Notes: generated by a model from the letters alone, not told the origin. A stretch of DNA of 64,000 bases from Atriophallophorus winterbourni (GCA_013407085.1 JACCGJ010001312.1:62001-126000), one strand, 5' to 3'; numbered from the stretch's first letter, positions 24,661-35,693 are shown. Program-made: numbers and translations.

Positions 24661-24960
24661 TTATAATTGAATGTCACTGTTGCATAGGGTTTTTAAAACG
24701 AACCACGATGTTGAAACACATAATCACATACTGATTCCTAGTCAAGCACTCAAGGCGCTTATGGATGAACAAAGTTATGTGTTGCTCATATCCCTAGCAC
24801 GTACACACCACTACCGGTTTCTGCCTGTTTGCCGTCATCAGGTGGCGACATTATGATTAGATTCAGTGAGCTTTGAAACAGTGGACAAGTGGTAAACAAC
24901 GTTATACTTGAATGCCACTGTTACATTATAACATTAGAAAATGTTCGCACAACTAAACAT
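24661..24960 (-). repeat. Ribozyme-repeat unit (subfamily 2)
   Basis: This unit defines the second subfamily: the edge TGTTGCATAGGGTTTTTAAAA, an internal GATTCCTAGTCAAGC block, GTGTTGCTCATATCCC, the ribozyme region (minus strand), GATTCAGTGAGCTTTGAAACAGTGG and GAATGCCACTGTTAC. Relatives occur at 3955-4140, 43150-43262, 52270-52400 and 55238-55340. Confidence 0.75.
24806..24847 (-). ncRNA. Hammerhead ribozyme, type I (subfamily 2)
   Basis: Read on minus: stem I GCCAC with GTGGT (five pairs with one wobble); intact CTGATGA; stem II region CGGC-AAACA-GGCA, poorly paired in this copy; intact GAAA; stem III A-C-CG-G-U; A at the cleavage position (24812). Core bases are intact but stem II looks decayed. 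Confidence 0.55.
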
Positions 24961-25010
24961 GATTTTCACAAAACAGCCAAAAAACACTTACTCATGAATT
25001 AGAACACTGA

Positions 25011-25036
25011 ATTTATTATTTATTTATTTATTTATT
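25011..25036. repeat. (TTTA)n microsatellite next to a ribozyme-repeat edge
   Basis: About five TTTA units precede GGGGGATGTGAGCAACAAATTA, which matches the subfamily-2 edge GGGATGTGAGCA. The remainder to 26410 holds no supported gene, although 25877-26261 is open in two minus frames and one plus frame. Confidence 0.7.
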
Positions 25037-26414
25037 ACGGGGGATGTGAGCAACAAATTACTCGGGACAGACGTGTTTCAGGGTCAATGTTGTGATTGTT
25101 TGATTTGCCTATGTAAGATGGGCTTGTGTTTCGATACTTGTCTTGTGTGCAATTAACGCGTTTGACCAATCAGCTTCCTCCTGTGCTGGGGACTCTTGGG
25201 TGAACGCGATTAGCGTTGGACAGGTTGACCTCAGAGATGAAGCGAGACGCTATCAATGTGTGTGCGAAATCCAAAGGGTCACGTGGTCAATGTCAGACAG
25301 ATGACCCGAATGTTGCGATAAATGGTCAGATGTTCGCCAGCTGTCATTTCTGCCTCACCCTATGCGTTATGTTCATACCAATTAACAAATTGTTTACCTT
25401 GATTATAATTGACTGGGCTGCAAAATTACCCAAATGGTTGCAAAATAATGATCAGTTCAATATAGTGTCACTTAAACACACCTCACTTAGCAGTTAATCT
25501 TAATATATTGTTTAACAAACCAAATGTTTAATTCACAACTAAGTGAAAATAAGGAGTCGATAAGAATGCCACAAAAGTGTCGATATCTTTAGAGTATCGA
25601 TTCATACTGTCTTCATGCGTGTAATTATTCCATATGATGATAACTAACAATATAATTTTTAATTTATGTCTTTGTTTTGAAATGAAATCTTGGAATCTTT
25701 GGAATGAAATCTTTTTGAACAGAAAACCGTCTCTGAATAGAAGCCATCATCGTTGTTCAAGTGCTTCCGCCCTTTTTATCTCGTGGCCTGTTCGAAGTGT
25801 ACACCTTTCTCGAATTAAAACAAACAGCACAATCGTCTTAGTCATCTTGTCTGGAGCCGAATGATTTCACCGTGTCTCAACAACCAAATGACGAATGCAC
25901 ACTTGTTCGCTTATAAACCAAGCACAGTAATCGATGGAAGAAGCAACTGGTAATAAACAATCGGCTGCGATTCCCGTCATGTGATGAATGTCGATCGATA
26001 GCAAGCTGATAGATTAATTGTCCGCTCCGATGGGGGCAAACAAATCGAAGCTGTGAGATATTTGCGGACACCGAATATGCGCACAGCGGTTTGGCAACAC
26101 CAAGTAATTGAAACAGCGCAGAAAAATAAATGCGGAAGCTGTGTGTTGCGTAGGCATGTTTCGAAATCAAAGAGAAAACACAGTTTCCATTTAAAAACGC
26201 CAAAAAATGAAAAAAAAATTGAAATTAATATTTGACGAATGTTATAAACACATACAAGCATATACTTAAAATCTATGAACTATTATTGTTTTTCATCCAA
26301 TCATATATTTTTTGATGAATTTATTTTTTCCGTCAAATTACTCGTTACGAAAATATTTTTAATTGGAACGTCAAATGATATGTTTTATGCTTGCATTGCA
26401 CAAAAATGAGTTTA

Positions 26415-26715
26415 CAAATGAGATATGAAAGCGTTTGACATTGACCCTGACATTGACCCCTCTGACTATATTTTTGCGACGTTCGCAAGCTGGGGAATAG
26501 CAGATAGGGCTCTTGGCTGATGTACGTTTGTGTGCAACTGCCACCGATCGTCCGAGTACCGTCTATCGCTCTTCAGCGCTGTGGGATAGACGGTTCTTCC
26601 CGAATCGGACTGTTTAGACATTCTAAAAGCTGTGGAGCTTGAAACTGCCATGTGCGTGTGATGAACAACCATGGGCTACATCGACCGAAGGAGGGCAACA
26701 CAAACAGCATACTCA
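26415..26715 (+). mobile_element. 3' fragment of the same LINE family as 1.7-3.7 kb
   Basis: ATATGAAAGCGTTTGACATTGACCC corresponds to the C-terminal MKALGIDP block at 3420-3440, and CCCGAATCGGACTGTTTAG plus the ACATCGACCGAAGGAGGGCAACA end correspond to 3634-3735. The middle is rearranged by small deletions. It is 5'-truncated and dead. Confidence 0.8.
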
Positions 26716-27085
26716 AGTTCCCCATATGGAAGTTTGTTCATTGGCTTAGGATCCAGAATAAATCACAAATTTGATCCCATCATATTATAATATAACGCAA
26801 AATTCAAGCTATATAATACCATGTGATATACGTATAACTTTAAATAAATCCTAATTTAATGTTCTGATTCATGTGTTTCGATGGATGAGTAAGAACAATT
26901 TCTAATGTTAGTAATACAAACATCAATTAAATTCATGTTGTTTTTTATAAAGAATTTTGTCTAACAGTTAATGGAATTTCTTCCTCGATTTCTGTACAAA
27001 TTGTGTTACACGTCTCAGAAACGAATGATGTATACTATTTATAAATGAAATCTTACCTCAAACAAAATTAATATATTTAACATAC
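26716..27085. other. AT-rich spacer, nothing recognised
   Basis: No coding, repeat or RNA signal is visible. Confidence 0.5.
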
Positions 27086-27089
27086 TTAC

Positions 27090-29570
27090 GTACTTACCTA
27101 TGCCTTCTGTCCCATGTGGGACATAAGCCGCCAACCAGCTCTCGGTAGTCATCACAATTCTAGACGTGTCTCTCCAGCTGTCCACACATCTTGGCCATTT
27201 GCTTGGCCTCTGCACCGGTTATTTCCAGGCGGCCCCTCTTCCACTTCCTTTGGGGTTCCAGGTGAGGAATTGTCTGTTAATGCTGGTGCAGAGTTGGGGA
27301 AAATTAGGCCAATCAATCGACAGCATCTCTGAAGGATGTATTTGTTAACAGTCTGCTGCTTAGTTCGTTGCAACAATTGCTGATCTTGAAGTGCGAGCGG
27401 ATCCTCAGAATTTCCTGATGCAGGTGTTGAAGGAGACCCGGATTTCCTTCATTCGGATGACTGTGGTTCGGTAGAGCAGTTCGGTAGAGCAGTATTATCT
27501 TTACTATTGTGTTAGAAAGCATGATCTCGGTGGCAATGCAGATCTCGCTAGATCCCTAGATGTTTTGGAGCGGCTGCTCATGCTTTACCGATTGGAGTTC
27601 TAACGTCTGCAACTGCTCTTCCAAGCTCGTCCAGTATGCTGCTGTTTAGTGACTCGCCTTGGACTGTGATGGGTGTCGTGTTGGATGCGTTGGTCTTGGG
27701 CACTTTAGTCTTCCCCTTGTTAAAGTTGTGGTCCAGTCTAGCAGAGCTAACCGCAACAATGCTAGTTTTCTCTTGCATCTGTTGTTGGTTGTGGCAGAGA
27801 AAAGCCAGATCGTCTGCGAAGTCAGTGTCGTCCAACTGCTTCAAAAGTGTCCATTGAATGCTATTTCGATTCTAGTCTGTTGAGTTCTTCATAATCCAGT
27901 CTTTTGCCAACAGAAAATGAAACGGAGAGAGTTAGTAACCTTGCCTCACTCTGGTGCTTTCTTCGAAGGTGTAAGTGTGTTGTCTGCCATGAAATATTCT
28001 TGAGGTCATCCTTTTATATGTTGGTGATCTTTTCTGGTACTCCGCTTTTTGCTGGACGCTGTCAGGTCCTATAGCACTGCCGATCATCACGTGCTTAATG
28101 ATGCTGCTGATTTATTACTTCGTAAGTAATTGGAAGTTCGCTTGGTTTGGTCGTTAGATTAGAAAGAGCTGTTCTATTGTGTAACTCCTAAAAGGGCTCG
28201 ATTCACTTGTTTTTTGTACTTATCGTCCACTATCTCTTCTCCATCACTGTTTCTCACTGGCCTTTCTGGTTTGGAAGTTCTTTTAGATAGTTTCTTGATG
28301 GTGGAATACAGATCCTTGGTGTTGTTCTGATGCGCGGCTTCTTATGCTTCTATGGCCAGTGTCTCTACTTATATTCTCTCGTCTGTGAAATCGAGGATTA
28401 ATCCTCATTTGCAAATCAAAATTTAGCTTTTTTCTATCGTTTGCTCTGACGCCCTGCTTGATAATTTTATTATTCTCCCGATTTACTTATGTTGCTCTCG
28501 TTCTGCTGTTGTTCACCATTTCTTTCATTTCTCGTCTTTAATTTTCTGTTGCTCACTGCTGAGATCAATTCCTTGTGCATTTTAGATGTAAGGCCTGTAC
28601 GTCTTGACATGTTGGAGTCACTGCTTATTTCACATTCTGCCATTTCTGTTCAATCTTCTTTTCTTTAAGCAGCCGTTCCTGGGCCGAGAATTTGTTGAAG
28701 TATGTGACCTTGAACATTTTTTCATTCCTATTGTCTTTTAGCAGAGCGGTGTGGTAGCGCGGTCGTTGACTGGACTCATGTATCCAGTTTTTCTTCAAAT
28801 TCTGTTTCAACTTGCAGACAAGTAGTTGATGGTAGAAAGCAACGTCCGATTCTCGTTTGACGCGTACCTCTGGAAGAGAGCGTCGAAATTTCTTCTCAAT
28901 GCACAAGTGGTTCAATTTGTTTCCTGTCACCAGATGTGTGCATTGTTCTGTGGTTAAAAACATATCTTTCGAATACCAGAGTCCTCGCGGCACATAGTTA
29001 GGCGAATCTCGCAACGTTGTCATTCATCCCGACCAGCTTATCCCCTCTTTATTTTCTCATACACTTTGTTGTCACTAACAATCTTGGCGTTAATGTCACC
29101 CATTTCAATGGCTGTCACTCTTTGGTCTGTCTTGTATGATGGTTGAGATTATGTTGTAAAAATCTTCCATTTTCTCTTGTTCACTGCCGTTTTTCGGGGC
29201 GTAGTATGGGATTATGCCCGCGCTGATACTCTTCTTTGTGGTATGAATGGAGGCTGCCATGATCCGTGTGCCTCCCTTCTAACAAGCGCTCTCTGTGCCG
29301 ACTTAGAAAGCATCGCAGCCACACCCCGGGTGTTTGGCATATTCCTACTCGTGGCCCGAGTACAACATTAATTCATCCAAAGTCTGCTGCGTCTACCAGG
29401 AACCAATCCATATTGGCTCGCTGATTCCTAAGACGGTGATATATTTCCACTTAATTTGTCTTTACAGTCTCATACATAGTCCCGACGTTCCATGGCAATC
29501 GATGGCAGTAGCGGCCTTGGTGAAGACGGTGGTAATCAGATTTACGGCTTGCAGATGAACCTGGCTTTTA
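27090..29570 (-). mobile_element. RTE-type LINE (SR2-like), degenerate, endonuclease to C-terminus
   Basis: Read on minus from 29560: endonuclease start with TAIDCHGTSGLCMRL and WKYITVLGISEPIW, LDELMLYSGHE, then PYYAPKN, MGDINAKI (about 29095), and a 132-codon stretch (29023-28625) with LNHLCIEKKFRRSLPEVRVK and the RTE-typical SDVAF-HQLLVCKLKQNLKKN. RT is badly broken until LDDTDFADDLAFLCHNQQQM (27840-27780), which keeps an intact FADD box; the C-terminus reads ALTWNPKGSGRG and ends WLAAYVPHGTEG near 27105. RTE elements such as SR2 are known from schistosomes. Many shifts make this copy inactive. Assignment to RTE rests on the linker and the FADD block. Confidence 0.88.
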
Positions 29571-29579
29571 ATGTAGAAA

Positions 29580-30095
29580 GTCATACAACATCCAGCTGAG
29601 AATACATCTTATTTTAGGTTCGTGTTATCTGTTAGTATTTTTGTTATCGTTTTCTTTGTTAGAAGATTTTTTACAGGGTGTGGTAGCTATCTCGGCGCTC
29701 AACCCTTCTCCTTTTGCAGCCGGAATGAGACCATCATAGGCATCGTTGATGCAAAGTGGTAAACAATAATCACCCTCAGTAGCTTTGTGTTGAATGTTTT
29801 ATTCACACATGCAAATAAATAACTTACTGGCATCATCGGCACAAGCAGCACCACACCGCGTAGTGTATGCAGATTAACTTCCTTTCTGAGTTGCACAATG
29901 ATTGTCTTGTAGACTCCTTTGAAATCTCGGGAGATTAGTGGTTTGTAACAACATATACATTCTTTACATCACACAATACGGATTAAATAATAACTAATTA
30001 CAGTCAATGTAAATCCGGGATAAATTCTGCTGATGAGTATCAAATGAGTTTCATCCAAAGAATCGTCAAAATTAAAAATAAGCAAAAAGTATCAT
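29580..30095. other. No gene supported
   Basis: One 65-codon minus frame (29699-29896) without context; otherwise empty. Confidence 0.45.
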
Positions 30096-30099
30096 TTGC

Positions 30100-30500
30100 A
30101 TTCCTTTATATCCCCCCACACACACATAGACCGTTTTCGTACTGATTGCACTCATCAAGTATTGACAGTAGGATCAGGATCCGAAATCGCTTGAAAATTG
30201 AAATAATGGTAAACAAGTTGCGGATGTACTTACTGCCGGTATGATCAACCATAAAAACACATCTTTCGAAACACATGTAAATAAGGTTTAAACCCATTAT
30301 ATTAAACATAAAACTCATTTGAATGCATTTACATCACACACCCTACGAACGGTTTCGTGCTGTTTGCACTCATCAGGTAGGGACAGTAGGATCAGGATCC
30401 GCATGCGTTTAAAACAGTGGAAGAATGGTAAACAAGTAGCGCTTGTATGCAAATGTTGAATAAGGTTGGTGCAACCAACTTGATCAATCACCTATGTTTA
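30100..30500 (-). repeat. Two tandem ribozyme-repeat units (subfamily 1)
   Basis: The hammerhead boxes of the two units (ACTCATCA at 30150 and 30368) are 218 bp apart. The first unit has TTGATGA in place of CTGATGA and a GTGC/GTAC stem II; the second is the best preserved in the window. Both are followed (on plus) by AGTAGGATCAGGATCCG, AATGGTAAACAAGT and, in the second, the imperfectly symmetric GGTTGGTGCAACCAAC. A tandem arrangement is what self-cleaving repeats produce when multimers are reverse-transcribed. Confidence 0.85.
30341..30382 (-). ncRNA. Hammerhead ribozyme, type I, best preserved copy
   Basis: Read on minus: stem I CCCTAC / GTAGGG, six perfect pairs; CTGATGA at 30376-30370; stem II GTGC-AAACA-GCAC, four perfect pairs; GAAA at 30356-30353; then CCGTTC, where A-U closes the minimal stem III but the second pair is C-U; cleavage expected after C at 30347. 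All invariant core bases are present and stem I is the open end, which defines type I, the class reported for the schistosome Sm-alpha repeats. Activity is untested. Confidence 0.85.
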
Positions 30501-31139
30501 AAATAAGTGTTTGAGTATTTTTCATTCGGTGAAATTAAAGTTAGGTTTATATCGTCGTTATCGTAAATCTACTTTATTTACTTGCGAATTATGAAACATT
30601 TAAATCAAATGCTCGGAAGGTCTTTTAATGGAAAACAGCTGATTTCCCTCAAAACAGCGCATATGTTCAAAGCTTGAGCGAAAATAAATTCGCACAAGAA
30701 CAGTTTGACCGCTGATATTTCACAACGAATGTTGCCAAAGCATAAAATAGGGATAAGAGAATAGTCTAATCTTCAACCGTAGAAAATGTGTAAGTGTGTT
30801 TATCAATTTACTACTTATATTCATTTTGTCTCTCATCTTCATAAGAATTCATATTCTACTCGCAACACTTTGTACGTAAACAAGGAAAGTATGTCAAATA
30901 ATGCTGATTAATGATTGAACATTCGAGCCACTGTTGGGCGAAGATTTTGCGATTGGTCTGTTCAATCAATCATGCACGTAGAAACAGGTGTAGCAGAAAA
31001 AATCTATATTTACACTCATTTCCATCACGCCAACGCGACTAGTTTTACTGATAGTACCTATCCGATGTGGACAGTATGAGCGCAAATAGGTTTGTTTTGC
31101 AGGTCTTAGCCAAAAGTAACCTGCAAGTTTAATCCTTGA
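30501..31139. other. No gene; a decayed ribozyme-repeat piece at about 31000-31060
   Basis: ACACTCATTTCCATCACGCCAACGCGACTAG resembles the ribozyme edge of subfamily 1 on plus and then diverges. No supported gene. Confidence 0.4.
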
Positions 31140-31790
31140 TTCTTCACTGTTTCACAGCATATGAATCCTAATCGTGCTGTTTTTGCCTGATGATTGTAAA
31201 ATGCACGAAAACGGATGTGGATTGTTTGCGATTAAAATGCAATAAAATACGGATTTATGTTTCAAACCCATGGTTTTAATCTCATTTGAACATGGAGTGT
31301 GTTTGTGATGGGAGTGCATACCCACGGGTTTCAACCAATCTACTTGTGCGTGATCCCATGTGATTGAAGTGGTTGGTCGTAACAGCCTCATCCAACAGTG
31401 TCTTGCAAGTTTGGAATATGTCTATCATCTCTGCACTGTTTTAATGAATGGGGATCCTGCTAATACTGCCCCTACCTGATGAGTGCAAACAGTATGAAAA
31501 AGGTCGTGGTGTGTCTATATGATGGGAATGCATAAATATGCGGATTTTTCGTTCGAGTTTATGGTTTGGCCCATTTAAGTTTGTTGGATCGCATGTCACT
31601 GAGCAGGTTGGTAGCCCCAGCCTTATCCAAAGGGCTTCGCATTTAAACTTTGCTTACCACTCATCCGCTGTTTTAATACATGCGTGTCCTGATCGTCGTA
31701 CGCTTGCCAACTAGGTGCAAAATATACAAAACTGGTCGAGCATGTGTATGTCAAGGAGATGCATGCAAATATGGCTTAAATCTTGTTCAA
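31140..31790 (+). repeat. Three tandem ribozyme-repeat units, opposite orientation
   Basis: Core regions lie at 31187, 31476 and about 31709 on the plus strand, spaced roughly 289 and 235 bp. Units share GGATCCTG, TGATGGGAATGCAT-like, GTGATTGA-C-GGTTGGT and TCATCCAACAGTG-like blocks. The first core has all CTGATGA bases with a weak stem II (TTGT...GCAC); the second is well preserved; the third is decayed (CTAG-GTGC...AAAA). Confidence 0.8.
31469..31512 (+). ncRNA. Hammerhead ribozyme, type I, plus-strand copy
   Basis: Stem I CCCTAC with GTGGTG (one wobble, one mismatch); CTGATGA 31476-31482; stem II GTGC-AAACA-GTAT with two wobble pairs; GAAA 31496-31499; AAGGTC with cleavage expected after the C at 31505. 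Core bases are intact; stem III pairing is weak. Confidence 0.7.
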
Positions 31791-32075
31791 CCGGTGTTAG
31801 CCGAGAGTCGTCAATGTTGTTGGGCGTCATCATCATCTGCAAAACGTCTGTAGAAGTGACTTGTAATTGGTGTTCATTTGTTTTTATAAAGTCCGTCTCT
31901 CCGTTCGCCATCAATGCCGTACTTGGTGGAATTCATATTTTGCATTTTTCTCCATCGAGTTTTCATTGGTACATAAGGTTGTATCAATTGGTCGTCTTGG
32001 CTTATTCATCAGATCTAATGGTGGATTCTAGTTCACGCTTAGTTCCACAATGTTCATGAATCACTCTAACGACAA
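31785..32075 (-). pseudogene. Exon-like sequence broken across three frames
   Basis: On minus, the segment reads as plausible polar intracellular protein in three successive frames: HEHCGTKRELESTIRSDE, then RRPIDTTLCTNENSMEKNAK, then NGETDFIKTNEHQLQVTSTD and MMMTPNNIDDSRLTPVEQDL. A candidate acceptor (TCTTGTCGTTAG) precedes it near 32070. The composition resembles the neighbouring exons of the minus-strand gene, so it may be a decayed or alternative exon, or an exon carrying assembly indels. Confidence 0.3.
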
Positions 32076-32079
32076 GAAT

Positions 32080-32952
32080 TACGTAACCTCTCTCTGGGAA
32101 GATTTGTCGTATGTATCTTGTTAAATAAGCGTGTCTTAAATTTAATTGGTTTGACGTTTATATGTTTCTAAACAAAACTCTGGGTAATTTCATTGTCGAT
32201 TCTTTTTCAACAAAGAATTAAATATCTAATTTCAACACCACAACATTTGTGCATTAAATATTACTTTTTCAACTTATCAATTTAATTATATAAGTTTCAG
32301 TCAAACAACAAACGCTCAGTTACGTTACATTTTTCCATATCAATTTTCGAGTTGAAAAGCAGAACTACTAAAATTTGAACAAACTAGCCACATCAAAATA
32401 AATAATTGAACCTGCAACTGATGTTGACCAAACTGTGATAAACGCTTCAATTTTCAGTTAACCTGACAACTGTTCTTACGAAAAATAATATCGAGGCTGT
32501 ATCAAACGAAGTGTTATAAATCAAATCCATATCCCATACGCGACGCATACCTAAGCAGCAAGTTGACAATTGTTTACCTGAACATGTCACAAGATGACCA
32601 CAATTGATAGTTTCGATGTTTTCTAGACGAATATCTACAAAAATTAGTCCACCAGATTAAAAAGTGACACTTAGCATTGCTAAGACGTACGAGCGAACGA
32701 TGCTCTTCAATATCACAAACACTCACAGATAGCTTTCTATAATATGACGGTAAGTTTCGCTTTAACTTTTAATATGGCACTTGGAGATGTATCGTGTGCA
32801 GATCAGCACCCGACATCTGATCGATATTGTTTTCCATGTGATAAAATATTTCACGGGTAAAACACATGGTGCTCTACATGTCGGGATATGCAACTGGAAC
32901 ATGCACTAGGAATAAATGGACAAAGTAAATTTATGTAAATTTCTTCGAGTTT
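32080..32952. other. AT-rich spacer, nothing recognised
   Basis: No supported gene or repeat. Confidence 0.5.
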
Positions 32953-33839
32953 TATTCTCAGCAAAAAGAATAACTTTCTCTTGTAAACCAAAAACCGTAC
33001 TGCATAAAGCTCACAAATTTGCGGGACTGCTGTTTTGTGGGGACTGCAAAATATATTAGTTCCCTAACCAAGCTCCACACTGCTGTAACATAACGGTATT
33101 TATATGTAGAAATTATAAATGTTATGTGTGCAGAATGTTTCACAGGTATAGAAACAATCGATAATTAATCTTTTTTAAACAGTTTTATATAAGTTCTGTT
33201 CAGAACCTTGAAATGGAAACTCGGAATTAATACAATTAGAATGCTGATAATATGATATGCAAGATTGAATTATTGAAGAAAAAAAGAATTTGAAACAGAT
33301 TAGAAAATAAAATTCCTCAATCTAATTTAGTTTTATATGAATGTTTTGTTGACAATGAAATGATAATTTTGAACAAATATATGTTGGACTGTCAACGTTT
33401 TTGTGGTAGACAATTTTACCATAGCAATTGGTTTTTCAATTGGGAAAGTAACAAGTGGGTACTTTCGATTACATATCCCGCTAAATTTACTTAGTTTTTA
33501 ATTACTTGTCTCATTTGATAATCGATTTTCGAAGCATTATTTCTCAGCATCTGCCTGGTACGAACTCGCAAAATTACTACATGTTTATGAAAGGCTTCTA
33601 AAAGAAACTTTTAAGAGGATTGTGTACATCTTATTTCAATAAATTATATGACCTTCGAACAATTTCACGGTATTAATTGAATAAATAATGTAAACTGTGA
33701 TGTTAACATGAAAGATACTTTTCATCGAATGTTCCCTAATATACTAGTTTGGCAAACAATCCCACTGTTGCACATACAATACCAAAACTGAATCATTTTT
33801 TATGTAGTAAATTAATTTTCGAAGAATCTTTGGCGAACT

Positions 33840-34300
33840 ACGGTATCTTTACCGTACGTCAAAAGCGCTCCCGAAGGAACCTTGAATAACGCAGGTATTA
33901 GAGTAACATATAAGGGAGGTAGAAATCCCCGCTCCGTATTAATGCATCTCAAAGATAAGACTTCTTCAGGTTGTGCGACGAACTGCATCTACAATATCAA
34001 ATGCAAGGGTTGCGCGGGGGTTAACATTGCGCAAACGTCTAGAGAACTCTGCACTAGGGTAAACCAACACAGAAAACGAGTCGGAAAGCGACCCCGCAAT
34101 CCCAGTGAATAAAATCACTGATTCGGGATTCTGCCCTAGCTACGTGCTAGAAACTAGACACAACGTAGATCTTGATAACGTGGAAGGGATAAGACGGGAT
34201 GTGAAATCTTATAGAGAAAGACTTCACGCCGAATCTGTTGAAATAACAAAGGCTGGGGTGAATGCGGTGAACAAGGTGGATGGGCGGATATCTTAGCAAT
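33840..34300 (+). mobile_element. Penelope-like element, GIY-YIG endonuclease remnant
   Basis: Two overlapping plus frames (33882-34112 and 34105-34296) give the C-terminal region of a Penelope-like retroelement. The first has the Cys-rich linker CATNCIYNIKCKGC followed by VNIAQTSRELCTRVNQH, which corresponds to the YIG-x-T-x-R-L-x-x-R-x-x-EH block of the family, with the Tyr-Ile-Gly replaced by Asn-Ile-Ala. The second reads YVLETRHNVDLDNVEGIRRD and LHAESVEITK, the usual LE/I..K end block. Frameshift and motif loss mark it as dead. Penelope-like elements are known in schistosomes. Confidence 0.8.
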
Positions 34301-34520
34301 CTGGCGTTCGGTTTTGTAGCGGATAAAATAACACCTAATGATTACGTAGGCAGTGTAAACAGATGCTGATCACATATTTACACTTGATATACAATTAGGG
34401 ATGAACACAGCAATTAGGAGGTGTGATCAGTTATCTTGATCTCCCCTGTCTAGCTTAGAGAACTCATTATTTGTCAAGAAAATGCCATTTGAACCTGAAC
34501 ACTGTTCGTACCGACACCCC

Positions 34521-34562
34521 TGGTCTGATGAAGCTTCTATGTTCAGAAGAGAAACGTTACCA
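34521..34562 (+). ncRNA. Hammerhead-like fold downstream of the Penelope-like remnant
   Basis: Plus strand: TGGT (34521-34524) pairs with ACCA (34559-34562) as stem I; CTGATGA 34525-34531; an extended stem II centred on CTTCT-ATGTTC-AGAAG; GAAA 34551-34554; CGTT with U at the cleavage position 34558. Type I hammerheads with very short stem III are reported in the terminal repeats of Penelope-like elements, and this lies on the same strand about 220 bp past the endonuclease. Core bases are intact; the base of stem II carries mismatches. Confidence 0.6.
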
Positions 34563-35045
34563 AAAACTTGCTATCACCGATTCATTGTAAACTTTAATAT
34601 CAACATGATGGACTCCCGATTGGTTTCGAATATTTTCAAATATATCTACATGTGTTTGGGCACATGTAATTCAAAGGCATGGTCGTTCCAACCATATCCA
34701 ACAGGGGCATAGTAGTGCAAATTATCCAGTTAGCAACCGTTCGATTTCAGAAATCTTCAAACGTTTTATTAGATCGAGAAATGAGATCGACGACAGAAGA
34801 TGCGTATAAGGGCGCAGTGTGCGTCAATAATATTCGACATTGTGTGTGATGAAAATGCATGTAATGAGTATCTTCGTTCATGTCCATGGGTTTGACCTGG
34901 CATTACGCTGTGATGCTGTGTTTGAACATCATTTGGTCGTCATAGGACCACTATTTAATCGTAGCGGTGACGTCCAATTTTGTTTACCGCTTCTTAAAAT
35001 TACAAAGCTGCCTGAATCTCAATGTTTTATCACCAGATGACGCAT

Positions 35046-35693
35046 ATAATCCAAAATTGTATGTGACATCATATAAAATATTACTAAAAACTGTCATTTT
35101 TACTATATTTACCGTTACTTATCTGCACTAATTTACATGGTTCCCCATGGCGTAGCATGGGGTCTTTAGGCAATCAAACTGGTAATTCTGTTGGCAAAAA
35201 TGCGCAACCGTACATGAAGCCATGATTTATTATCGCTTGTTATTTTTGCGACTTTTCTAGTCTTCTTCATGCCGTCTGGCTCTTTGTTTGTCCCATGAGC
35301 TGTGCTTACTGATATTAATATTATAGCTAAAATTTTCTAATTGATTCTAATGAGCCTTTCGTGTATGAGCACATTTTCTCTCGATTATTTGGTTAAAAAC
35401 TTATATACAGCGCTGTTATATCTGAATTTATCGCCAAATTCTGTACCATATTAAGGATGTAATCAAAGACTGACTTCGTTGCATTATTCTAACTATTTTA
35501 ACAATATTATGAACAAAATGTTAAAAAATCTACCAATACTATGACATCCAGAGTGGAAATGCGCATAATAGACAATATTCATTCTTCATAGTGGTTAGGG
35601 CTAAATTTCAGTATCAATATGCATAATTAAATTTCCCCAACAATAGAAATTCACGCTTATAAGTAGGTTCAAATCTTTGTGATAAATACCCAC
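35046..35693. other. Intronic AT-rich sequence, nothing recognised
   Basis: No supported feature. Confidence 0.5.

Larger units (their letters stand above)
32953..35045. repeat. Right arm of the divergent inverted repeat
   Basis: This is the partner of 21230-22992 in reverse orientation. The match runs 32953-33835, is interrupted by the Penelope-like fragment and unrelated sequence (33836-34600), and resumes 34615-35045, where it includes a ribozyme-repeat edge (GGCATGGTCGTTCCAACC). Confidence 0.8.

Noticed and set aside
31187..31222. Third plus-strand hammerhead candidate as a functional ribozyme
   Set aside because: CTGATGA and GAAA are present but stem II pairs poorly and stem I cannot form well; treated as a decayed unit.
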